Shown here piece by piece: positions 1 through 4,970 of a DNA stretch of 6,024 nucleotides (the first letter of the stretch is position 1; every line of letters starts with the position of its first letter). The stretch lies in contig RFKM01000375.1 in the NCBI GenBank assembly GCA_003694465.1, forward strand, positions 1-6,024, in the 5' to 3' direction. Made by a program: the position numbers and the translations under genes. This stretch comes from Alphaproteobacteria bacterium. GTDB taxonomy: Bacteria > Pseudomonadota > Alphaproteobacteria > Rhodobacterales > Rhodobacteraceae. A model generated the notes under the pieces. That model searched no databases, had not been told where the DNA came from, and saw only the letters and a list, made by a program, of their open reading frames with translations.

Positions 1-6
1 CTCCTC
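1..6 (-). promoter_or_regulatory. Probable ribosome binding site of the next gene (g12)
   Basis: On the minus strand the g11 stop reads TGAGGAG, so a GAGGAG element overlaps the stop codon at the very left edge. The start codon it would serve lies outside the window. By cluster order this would be g12 (distal tail protein). Confidence 0.5.
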
Positions 7-667
7 AGCTGTAGCGTTGTCCGCGGGCGAGCGCCCGGCTCACCTGCGCGGCGATCTGCCCGCGCGAGCGCTTGAAGCTCTCGGCATCCGGCGTGGTGAC
101 GTTGATCGTCACGTTCACCGGCCGCCCGCCGCCGGCGGCCTGCACCCCGAGCCGGCCGTCGGGACCGCGCCGCAGCGGCATGATCGCCTCGGGGCCGGCG
201 TCGCCCATCAGACCGGTGCCCCCGCGCATGGCGAAGGCCGTCGGCGAGGTGACCACCCCGCCGCGGGCAAAGGGCATCACCCGCCCCTGCGAAAAGGCGC
301 CGCCCGCGGCAAAGGGCAGAAGGCTGTTCATCAGCCCCCCCACCGCCTCGGCCAGCAGCCCTCCGGCATGGTCGGTCACCGGCGTCACCGAGGCGTTATA
401 GACCGTGTCGATCATCGCCTGTCGCAGCGTCTTGAAAGCGTCGGTGAGGCTGGAGCTGTCGAACACCAGCCCGTCGAGCGCCGATTTCAGCCCCCGGCTG
501 AACCCGCCCGAAAGCGCGCTCACGTCGGTCGAGATCGCGTCGATCGTCGCCCCCATCTTCTCGAGCTCGCCCGAGAAGGCGGCGGTCAGCGTCGTCGCTC
601 CCTGCAAACTGCCCTCGAGCGCGGCGACCTGATCGTCGAACGCCTCGATGCCATCCAGTTGCGCCAT
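5..667 (-). CDS. g11: Short tail tape measure protein
   Basis: This protein sets tail length and is packed inside the tail tube. It has only 220 residues, very short for a siphophage tape measure but usual for RcGTA-type particles. The N-terminal region (1-90) is helical and amphipathic, with repeated Leu/Ala spacing. The middle is Gly/Ala-rich (102-140, LLPFAAGGAFSQGRVMPFAR). The conserved C-terminal tape measure motif is GLMGDAGPEAIMPLRRGPDG (152-171), then VNVTINVTTPDAESFKRSRG (184-203) and a basic end. No transmembrane segment or cell-wall hydrolase domain is visible. The ATG at 667 follows GGAG (680-677) with a spacing of 9, inside the end of g10.1, six bases after its stop. The TGA at 7-5 runs into a purine-rich site for the next gene. 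Confidence 0.94.
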   Translation of the reverse strand: MAQLDGIEAFDDQVAALEGSLQGATTLTAAFSGELEKMGATIDAISTDVSALSGGFSRGLKSALDGLVFDSSSLTDAFKTLRQAMIDTVYNASVTPVTDHAGGLLAEAVGGLMNSLLPFAAGGAFSQGRVMPFARGGVVTSPTAFAMRGGTGLMGDAGPEAIMPLRRGPDGRLGVQAAGGGRPVNVTINVTTPDAESFKRSRGQIAAQVSRALARGQRYS

Positions 668-673
668 GTCACA

Positions 674-874
674 TCACTCCGTTTTCTGCCCCGCCGGGTG
701 GTCGGGAAAGGCCCGCGCGAGATCTTCCAGCCGGGCCCGGTCGAGCGGCGCCGCGCCGCCCTCGAGGCCGAGCATCACCATCAGTTCGGCGGGGGTGAGC
801 GCCCAGAACTCGGCCGGCTTCAGGCCCAGCCCCCGCAGCCCCAGCCGCATCAGCCCGGGCCAGTCGAACTTCAC
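674..874 (-). CDS. g10.1: Small tail assembly chaperone (rcc01693-type, DUF2376-like)
   Basis: This is a 66-residue protein, MKFDWPGLMRLGLRGLGLKP at its start, followed by AEFWALTPAELMVMLGLEGG (21-40). The 'dW..l.r.gl..Lgl.P..FW.lTp.El..ml' pattern is that of the small phage chaperones found just before GTA tape measure genes. It starts with GTG (874-872), overlapping the g10 stop as GTGA, with GAGG (885-882) at a spacing of 7. It lies in the -1 frame relative to g10, the same geometry as lambda G/T, but no slippery heptamer is visible, so separate initiation is likely. It is easily missed in annotation because of its size and GTG start. Confidence 0.87.
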   Translation of the reverse strand: MKFDWPGLMRLGLRGLGLKPAEFWALTPAELMVMLGLEGGAAPLDRARLEDLARAFPDHPAGQKTE

Positions 875-1203
875 CGCCCGGCCTCGGCATCGCCCGGCAG
901 GGCGAAGGCCCGTGCCAAGAGCTGCCCCGCCGCCCGCGCCGCCGCCACCGGCCCGCCGGCAATCTCGGCGCTCACCAGATCGGCGGCGCTGCCGCGCCAG
1001 CCGCCACCGCGCAGCCCGGCCACGATCAGCGCCAGCACGTCGCGGCTCGAGAAGGCCCCGGCCTCGAAGCGCCCCACCAGATCGACCAGCGACCCGGCCC
1101 CGAGGCTCTCTTCGAGTTCGGCCAGCGCCCCGAGGGTGAGCTTGAGCACCCGCTCCTCGCCGTCGATGGTCAGCGCCACCTCGCCTGCCCAGGGGTTCGT
1201 CAT
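871..1203 (-). CDS. g10: GTA-gp10 family protein, probable tail assembly chaperone
   Basis: This small protein has 110 residues and is encoded between the tail tube and tape measure genes, the place of tail assembly chaperones (lambda G-like). The N-terminal half resembles the GTA-gp10 family: WAGEVALTIDGEERVLKLTL (5-24), then GALAELEESLGAGSL (25-39) and helices around RFEAGAFSSRDVLALIVAGL (45-64). The C-terminal part is Ala/Gly-rich (AAARAAGQLLARAFAL). Its usual role is to coat the tape measure during tail assembly without staying in the particle; for this protein that is inferred. The ATG at 1203 starts two bases after the g9 stop with no strong ribosome site, so coupling is likely. Its TGA overlaps the g10.1 GTG as GTGA. 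Confidence 0.88.
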   Translation of the reverse strand: MTNPWAGEVALTIDGEERVLKLTLGALAELEESLGAGSLVDLVGRFEAGAFSSRDVLALIVAGLRGGGWRGSAADLVSAEIAGGPVAAARAAGQLLARAFALPGDAEAGR

Positions 1204-1205
1204 GC

Positions 1206-1619
1206 TCAGATCGCCGTGAAGGTCAGCGCGCCGGCCGAGGCCATCGAAAGCTCATAGGTCGCCTCGCCGTTGTAATTGCCGGCATAATCGATGGCGGTGA
1301 TCATGAACGGGCCCTCGATGATGCCGAAATTCGGCACGATCACCTGAAAGCGCGGCACTTCGCCGTCGAAAAAGATCTGCCGGGCGCGCTCGTCGGTGGC
1401 CTCGTCTCGGAACACGCCCGAGCCCGAGATCGCCGCCGATTTCACCCCGGCCCCGCCGAGCAGTTCGCGCCAGCCGCCCTGGCTCTCGAGGCTGGTCACG
1501 TCCACCGTCTCGGCATTGAAGCTGATCCGCGTGGCGCGCAGCCCGGCGATGGTCTGAAAGGTGCCCGCATTGTCCATGTCGAGCTTGATGAGAAGGTCCT
1601 TGCCGTTCTGGGCAACCAT
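1206..1619 (-). CDS. g9: Major tail (tube) protein, TP901-1-like family
   Basis: This is the tail tube subunit, 137 residues. The N-terminus MVAQNGKDLLIKLDM, followed by TFQTIAGLRATRISFNAETV (20-39) and DVTSLESQGGWRELLGGAG (40-58), is the classic major tail protein pattern, with KSAAISGSGVFRDEA (60-74) and a C-terminal strand GEATYELSMASAGALTFTAI (118-137). It has no added Ig-like domain and is short. The start ATG 1619 follows GGAG (1630-1627) with a spacing of 7. The gene is separated from g8 by 26 bases with its own ribosome site, which suits a protein needed in many copies. Two bases separate its TGA from the g10 ATG. Confidence 0.95.
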   Translation of the reverse strand: MVAQNGKDLLIKLDMDNAGTFQTIAGLRATRISFNAETVDVTSLESQGGWRELLGGAGVKSAAISGSGVFRDEATDERARQIFFDGEVPRFQVIVPNFGIIEGPFMITAIDYAGNYNGEATYELSMASAGALTFTAI

Positions 1620-1626
1620 GGCTTGT

Positions 1627-1630
1627 CTCC
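1627..1630 (-). promoter_or_regulatory. Ribosome binding site of g9
   Basis: The minus strand reads CCGGAGACAAGCC followed by ATG. GGAG is 7 bases before the start at 1619 and lies in the 26-base gap after g8. The tube protein therefore has independent initiation rather than only stop-start coupling. Confidence 0.65.
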
Positions 1631-1645
1631 GGTTGAAAAGGGTTG

Positions 1646-2056
1646 TCAGCTGTCCTGCACGCGGGCGCGGAAGCGCAGGTCGATGCGCCGGATGTCGGCG
1701 TCCTGCACCCGCCGCGCCCGGGCGCGGAAGAACTTGAGATAGACGAGCGTGCCCCGGCTGAGCGGCAGCGTCGCCTCCGAAAGCGCATCCGAAACCGCCG
1801 CGGCCACCTCCTTCGCGGCCGAAAAGCCCGCGGCATCGGTCACCACGCTCACGGTGATCTCGTGCAGCGCGCCCGGGCCCGACTTGTCGCCGGCCTCGCG
1901 CACGTCCTCGGGGCCGAGGCTCACGTAGGTGCCCGGCACGATCCCCGGCGGCACGGCGTCATAGATCGCCCCGCCCACAAGGCCGGTCAGCACCGGATCG
2001 CTGGTCAGCGCGGCATAGACCGCCTGTTGCAGCGCCACCGAAACGCCATAGCTCAT
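1646..2056 (-). CDS. g8: Tail terminator protein (DUF3168 family)
   Basis: This is the tail completion/terminator protein that caps the tail tube and joins it to the head. It has 136 residues, normal for the family. DUF3168 features are the N-terminal helix YGVSVALQQAVYAALTSDP (3-21), the 'v-g-g-x-I-Y-D-a-V-P' segment (28-36), PGTYVSLGPEDVREAGDKSG (41-60), the beta strand HEITVSVVTDAAGFSAA (65-81) followed by a helix, and a basic C-terminal strand DIRRIDLRFRARVQD (121-135). The start is ATG 2056, with the strongest ribosome site in the window and an ATGA overlap with g7. The same frame continues open upstream to 2407, but that part is a shadow of g7. A 26-base gap separates its stop from g9. 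Confidence 0.92.
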   Translation of the reverse strand: MSYGVSVALQQAVYAALTSDPVLTGLVGGAIYDAVPPGIVPGTYVSLGPEDVREAGDKSGPGALHEITVSVVTDAAGFSAAKEVAAAVSDALSEATLPLSRGTLVYLKFFRARARRVQDADIRRIDLRFRARVQDS

Positions 2057-2388
2057 TGGCTCACCTCCTCCTGCGCGAAGCACACCAGATAGCGGGCGCC
2101 GGGGTCGGCCTCGGTCACCGCCAGGATCCGGAAGATCCGGCTGCCCGACCGGAAGCGCTGCTCGGGTTCGGGGCGCGAGGGGGCGCCCGGCGGCGCGGCG
2201 CGCACGATGATGCGGTAGGGCACCGTCGCCACCGTCATCAGCTCGGCGGCCTTCTCGCGGCCGGTGCCCGGGCGCAGTTCGGCCCAGAGCTCGCCGCGCA
2301 CCTGCCAGGTGGTGACGAAGCCGCCGGCCCCGTCGGCCACCCGCACGGGCGCCTCGAGAAGCATCTTGCGGTTCAGAACCGGCCGCAT
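2053..2388 (-). CDS. g7: Head-tail adaptor/stopper protein (phage head-tail joining family)
   Basis: This small protein seals the packaged head and links the connector to the tail terminator. It has 111 residues from ATG 2388, or 112 if the preceding GTG (2391) is used. The junction reads GTGATG, with the g6 TGA embedded: ATG gives a TGATG one-base overlap, GTG a GTGA four-base overlap. Family features are the short basic start MRPVLNRKMLLEAP, the 'd-G-x-G-G-F-x-x-x-W' element at 19-28 (DGAGGFVTTW), ELWAELRPGTGREK (33-46), and a late beta-rich part with YRIIVRA (58-64) and FRILAVTEAD (86-95). This resembles PF05521-type joining proteins. Its final codons QEEVSQ also encode the strong ribosome site of g8. 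It ends in TGA overlapping the g8 ATG as ATGA. Confidence 0.88.
   Translation of the reverse strand: MRPVLNRKMLLEAPVRVADGAGGFVTTWQVRGELWAELRPGTGREKAAELMTVATVPYRIIVRAAPPGAPSRPEPEQRFRSGSRIFRILAVTEADPGARYLVCFAQEEVSQ
2061..2069 (-). promoter_or_regulatory. Full-length Shine-Dalgarno match before g8
   Basis: The minus strand reads AGGAGGTGA at 2069-2061, complementary over nine bases to the usual bacterial 16S rRNA 3' end. It sits inside a longer AGGAGGAGG run and lies four bases before the g8 ATG (GGAGG core spaced 7). It is embedded in the last codons of g7, so g8 can be initiated strongly in addition to coupling through ATGA. Confidence 0.8.
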
Positions 2389-2987
2389 CACGACGCCCCC
2401 CCGCCAAACAGGCGCAGGTTGCGCCAGCGCCCCATCAGGCTCAGCGCCGCGGGCGGAATCTGCGCCTCGGCCCCGCCGCCGGTGCCGCGCGCCTCGTAGA
2501 AATGCGCCGCCAGAAGGAACACAGCCTGCGCAAGGTCGGCGGGCACCGCATCCCAGCTGGCGCCGAAGCCGGCGTCGAAGGCGATCACCGCCCGCCCGCC
2601 GACCGGGATCACCGGCAGCGCCAGCCCCCGGGCGACGAGCGCCGGGCGGTGCAGATCGGCCTCAAGCGCATAGCGGTCGGCCGCGATCACTTCCTCGACA
2701 TCGAACCGGTCGAAAATGCTCAGCCCGGTGATGGCGCTGACCGGCGCCACGGGCAGCACCTGCCGGGCCAGGTCGCGCCAGGCGGTCACGGTCCAGGCGA
2801 AACTGCGCGCCAGAAGCGCCTTGCCGGTCCGGGCCTCGACGGCGCCGATCGCCGCCCGCAGATAGGTTTCCAGAACCTGGTCCTGCACGGCATCGTCGGC
2901 AAACCCGGTGCCCAGCCGCAGGTGGTCCTTGAATGCCGCGACCGGAAGCGCCGTTGCCGGCACCGTGGTCTGCTCGACTAACATCAT
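2388..2987 (-). CDS. g6: Head-tail connector (adaptor) protein, phiE125 gp8/HK97 gp6-like
   Basis: This protein forms the ring under the portal that starts the head-tail interface. It has 199 residues from the ATG at 2987. Recognisable parts are AAFKDHLRLGTGFADDAVQD (17-36), then helical YLRAAIGAVEARTGKALL (42-59), the usual 'E-x-x-T-G-K/R' segment of these connectors, and VIAFDAGFGASWDAVPADLA (134-153) followed by FLLAAHFYEARG (157-168), matching the 'aGyG ... vP ... laahlYe.R' pattern of the family. The start is set by GGAG (2998-2995) with a spacing of 7 to the first of two tandem ATGs. The third codon is TTA, rare in this GC-rich context. The stop TGA (2390-2388) overlaps the g7 start region (GTGATG), so g7 is probably translated by coupling. 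The assignment is by pattern recognition. Confidence 0.9.
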   Translation of the reverse strand: MMLVEQTTVPATALPVAAFKDHLRLGTGFADDAVQDQVLETYLRAAIGAVEARTGKALLARSFAWTVTAWRDLARQVLPVAPVSAITGLSIFDRFDVEEVIAADRYALEADLHRPALVARGLALPVIPVGGRAVIAFDAGFGASWDAVPADLAQAVFLLAAHFYEARGTGGGAEAQIPPAALSLMGRWRNLRLFGGGAS

Positions 2988-2994
2988 GGATCTT

Positions 2995-2998
2995 CTCC
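2995..2998 (-). promoter_or_regulatory. Ribosome binding site of g6
   Basis: The minus strand reads TCGGAGAAGATCC followed by ATGATG. GGAG lies 7 bases before the first ATG (2987). This separates the true g6 start from the longer open frame running back to 3077. Confidence 0.7.
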
Positions 2999-3110
2999 GA
3001 AATTCGGGCCCCTCGCTCATGTTGCGGCGGGCGCGCGCGGCCTGCATTGCTCGGACGGAGGGGGAGCAGCTAGACAACGCAGCGACGCTCTTGCGCGCCC
3101 GCCTTCCGCA

Positions 3111-3130
3111 CCCCGGCCAGAGGGCCGGGG
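3111..3130 (-). promoter_or_regulatory. Perfect GC stem-loop after the capsid gene
   Basis: On the transcribed strand CCCCGGCC is followed by a CTCT loop and then GGCCGGGG: an 8-bp all-G/C stem with a 4-base loop, starting 19 bases after the capsid stop codon. No T-tract follows (the next bases are TGCGGAAGG), so it is not a standard intrinsic terminator. It could act as a 3'-end stabiliser for a capsid-rich mRNA segment or as a partial attenuator that lowers expression of g6 onward. The structure is directly visible. The function is inference from its position between the gene needed in most copies and genes needed in few copies. Confidence 0.55.
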
Positions 3131-3149
3131 CACGAACTCACCGCATGGA

Positions 3150-4337
3150 TCAGACCGAGAAGGTCAGCAGCTTGATCGCCTCGAAGTCGCTGACGTCGCC
3201 GCCCACGCGCTTGGTGGCATAGAACAGCACGTGCGGCTTGGCCGAGAACGGGTCGCGCAGGATGCGCAGGTCCGGGCGTTCGGCGATGGTGTAGCCGGCG
3301 CGGAAATCGCCAAAGGCAATGGCATTTGCGCCGATGGCGATGTCGGGCATGTCCTCGGCGATCAGCACCGGATAGCCCATCAGGCGGGCGGGCTCGCCGG
3401 CGGCCATGCCGTCGCTCCACAGGAAGCGGCCGTTGGCGTCCTTGAGCTTGCGCACCTCGCCAGCGGTCTTCGAGTTCATCACGAAGCTGGCATTGGCGCG
3501 GTAGGGGGCACCAAGAGCATAGATTAGGTCGACGATCGCATCGCCCGGCGCCACCGCGTCAAAGCCGCCATCGACGCCGGTGCGCACCCGGCCGAGCTGG
3601 CCCCAGACCTCGGTGCCGACATCGGCCACCGGATAGGTCAGGAAGCCGCGCGGCTTGTCGACGCCGTCGCCGTTGACGAAGGCCGCCGCCTCGGCGCGGG
3701 CGAACTTGTCGGCGATGCGCCCGGCCAGCCAGGCCTCGATGTCGAAGGCCGAGTCGTCGAGAAGACGCTGGCTGGCCTTGGGCAGGGCCGAAAGCTCGTG
3801 CAGAGGAATGGTGATCCGCTCGATCATCGGCGTCGTCGTCTCGGTGACGGCGCCGGTCTCGCTGGCCCAGCCCGAGCCGACATCGCCATGATCGACGAGC
3901 ACGTCGTAGGAGGTCGCCTCGACGTTCACGACATTGGCGATGGCCCGGATCGAGGCGGTCGAAGCCAGCACCGAGGCGATGGTCTGGGCGGTCTGCGGAT
4001 CGACGAGATAGCCGCCATCGCCGGCCACCGCAGTGTTCAGCGCCTTGCCCTCGAGCTGAAGGCCGCGCAGCGCGTCATCGTCGCCGGTGCGCACATAGGC
4101 CTCGAAGGCCTTCTTGTGCGGCGCTTCGATCTCGGCCTGAACGGCCAGGGCCGGGCGCATGGCGGCGGCGGTGGAAATGGTCTTGCGTTCCTGCATGGTG
4201 AGTCGCTCTTCCTGCTGTTGAAGTCGTTTCTGAATTTCGTCGTTCATCGCCTTGATATCGCTGATGAAGCCTGCCAATGCGGCCTTGACTTCGGCAGCGG
4301 GAGAAAGGCCGGTGACCGGGGTCTGTGTCTTGCTCAT
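3150..4337 (-). CDS. g5: Major capsid protein, HK97 family
   Basis: This is the building block of the GTA head, 395 residues. Residues 1-98 look like a scaffolding (delta) domain: they are polar and helical, with a coiled-coil-like stretch near 29-52 (rich in E, Q, K and R). Ala99 onward carries the mature fold: GGYLVDPQTAQTI (108-120) starts the N-arm, about 150-170 fits the E-loop, ELSALPKASQRLLDDSAFDI (181-200) starts the spine-helix/P-domain region, and the C-terminal part includes GYPVLIAEDMPDI (321-333). The probable cleavage site is Lys98|Ala99 (LEGK|ALNTA), giving about 297 residues, near the ~32 kDa mature size known for RcGTA capsid. The start ATG at 4337 follows AGGA with a spacing of 6. 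The longer open frame to 4472 runs antiparallel-free inside g4 and is not real. The first ~60 codons use fewer G/C-ending codons than the flanking genes. A 162-base gap with a stem-loop follows. Confidence 0.97.
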   Translation of the reverse strand: MSKTQTPVTGLSPAAEVKAALAGFISDIKAMNDEIQKRLQQQEERLTMQERKTISTAAAMRPALAVQAEIEAPHKKAFEAYVRTGDDDALRGLQLEGKALNTAVAGDGGYLVDPQTAQTIASVLASTASIRAIANVVNVEATSYDVLVDHGDVGSGWASETGAVTETTTPMIERITIPLHELSALPKASQRLLDDSAFDIEAWLAGRIADKFARAEAAAFVNGDGVDKPRGFLTYPVADVGTEVWGQLGRVRTGVDGGFDAVAPGDAIVDLIYALGAPYRANASFVMNSKTAGEVRKLKDANGRFLWSDGMAAGEPARLMGYPVLIAEDMPDIAIGANAIAFGDFRAGYTIAERPDLRILRDPFSAKPHVLFYATKRVGGDVSDFEAIKLLTFSV

Positions 4338-4343
4338 GGGCTT

Positions 4344-4347
4344 TCCT
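4344..4347 (-). promoter_or_regulatory. Ribosome binding site of the capsid gene
   Basis: On the minus strand the sequence is GACAGGAAAGCCC followed by ATG. AGGA lies 6 bases before the start at 4337. This fixes MSKTQTPV as the capsid N-terminus rather than the longer open frame that begins inside the protease gene. Confidence 0.75.
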
Positions 4348-4371
4348 GTCTGGTGGGTTCGGATCGCCGGC

Positions 4372-4938
4372 TCACTCCTGGGCCAGCATGCGGCGCGCAT
4401 CCTCGAAGGCGCGCGCCAGCTCGCGCAGCGCGAAGCCGTCGGGGCTGTCGCCCTTGGCTCCCACCCGCGCACTGGGCAGCATCGGGAAGGTCACCAGCGA
4501 CACCTCCCAAAGCTCCAGCTCGTTCAAGAGCCGTCGGCCCTTGCCATCGCGTGTCGCCTTCACGGTGCGGTAGCCGATCGACAGCCCGTCGATCGCCCCG
4601 GCCGTGATCAGCGCCGCCGCCTCGCGGCCGCGGTCGATTCCGGTCAGCACCCGACCCTTCACGAACAGGCCGCGCTTGTCCTCGCGCACCTCGTCCCAGA
4701 CGCCGATCGGCTGGGTCGGGTCGTGCTGCCAGAGCATCTTCACCTGGCTGCCTTTCGCCTCCAGCGCCGCAAGCGAGCGGGCATAGGCGCCGGGGGTCAC
4801 GATGTCGCCGCCCCGGTCTTCCTCGCCGAAGAAGCTGGCATAGCCCTCGATCTTCAGCCCCTCGTCCACGGTCTCGGTGGCGCCCAGCGCCACGAACTTG
4901 TGCTCGAGGGCGAATTCTTCTCGGAAATCCGTCATCAT
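4372..4938 (-). CDS. g4: Prohead protease, HK97 family (peptidase S78)
   Basis: This serine protease matures the prohead by cutting the N-terminal domain off the major capsid protein. From the chosen ATG it has 188 residues, normal for a short GTA protease. The S78 signature is intact: His72 in MLWQHDPTQPIGVW, Ser120 in IDGLSIGYR and Glu145 in ELWEVSLVTFP, the likely catalytic His-Ser-acid set. The N-terminal IEGYASFFGEEDRGGDIVTP segment (30-49) is also typical. Start choice: CAGGAAGGAAGG lies directly before tandem ATGATG (4938-4933), and AGGA has a spacing of 7 to the first ATG. An in-frame ATG at 4974 would add MSGAKGAKQEGR (200 residues) and overlaps the portal stop as ATGA. It has no good ribosome site and its added residues look non-conserved, but it cannot be excluded. 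The gene lies directly before its substrate gene g5, 34 bases away. Confidence 0.94.
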   Translation of the reverse strand: MMTDFREEFALEHKFVALGATETVDEGLKIEGYASFFGEEDRGGDIVTPGAYARSLAALEAKGSQVKMLWQHDPTQPIGVWDEVREDKRGLFVKGRVLTGIDRGREAAALITAGAIDGLSIGYRTVKATRDGKGRRLLNELELWEVSLVTFPMLPSARVGAKGDSPDGFALRELARAFEDARRMLAQE

Positions 4939-4950
4939 CCTTCCTTCCTG
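4939..4950 (-). promoter_or_regulatory. Purine-rich ribosome binding site of g4
   Basis: The minus strand reads CAGGAAGGAAGG directly before ATGATG. It offers two overlapping Shine-Dalgarno-like cores and supports the start at 4938 (or 4935) over the upstream in-frame ATG at 4974, which lacks such a site and would rely on translation coupling to the portal stop. Confidence 0.6.
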
Positions 4951-4970
4951 CTTGGCCCCTTTCGCGCCGC

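Larger units (their letters stand above)
2988..3149. other. Gap between capsid and connector genes, no gene found
   Basis: This 162-base stretch is the only sizeable non-coding part of the window. On the minus strand it holds, in order, 19 bases after the capsid stop, a perfect 8-bp stem-loop, an unremarkable GC-rich stretch, and the g6 ribosome site. The g6 frame stays open upstream to a TTG at 3077 and also contains an ATG at 3020. Neither has a ribosome site, and the added arginine-rich residues do not look like a connector N-terminus, so I leave them out. I see no promoter, tRNA or small RNA signature beyond the stem-loop. Confidence 0.7.

Noticed and set aside
669..962. A 97-residue minus-strand frame covering the g10/g10.1 junction
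   Set aside because: It lies in the third frame relative to both genes and has Arg/Gly/Ala low-complexity composition. It is a shadow.
17..1219. A 400-residue open frame on the plus strand opposite g9 to g11
   Set aside because: It is an antisense shadow caused by GC-rich codon structure. Its translation is Arg/Pro/Ala/His-rich low-complexity with no family pattern, and well-supported genes occupy the other strand.
2057..2407. Upstream extension of the g8 frame to 2407 (117 extra residues)
   Set aside because: The added part is Arg/Gly-rich and overlaps g7 completely. The terminator family begins at MSYGVSVALQQ, and the very strong ribosome site fixes that start.
2988..3077. Extended g6 start at TTG 3077 or ATG 3020
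   Set aside because: Neither has a ribosome site, and the extra 12-30 residues are Arg-rich and unlike connector N-termini. GGAG spaced 7 supports 2987.
3111..3130. Stem-loop read as an intrinsic transcription terminator
   Set aside because: No T-tract follows the stem in either direction, and six more assembly genes lie downstream in the same unit. A full terminator here would block particle assembly.
4338..4472. Upstream extension of the capsid frame to 4472
   Set aside because: It lies within the 3' end of the protease gene and has unusual composition. The ATG at 4337 with AGGA upstream gives the normal capsid N-terminus.
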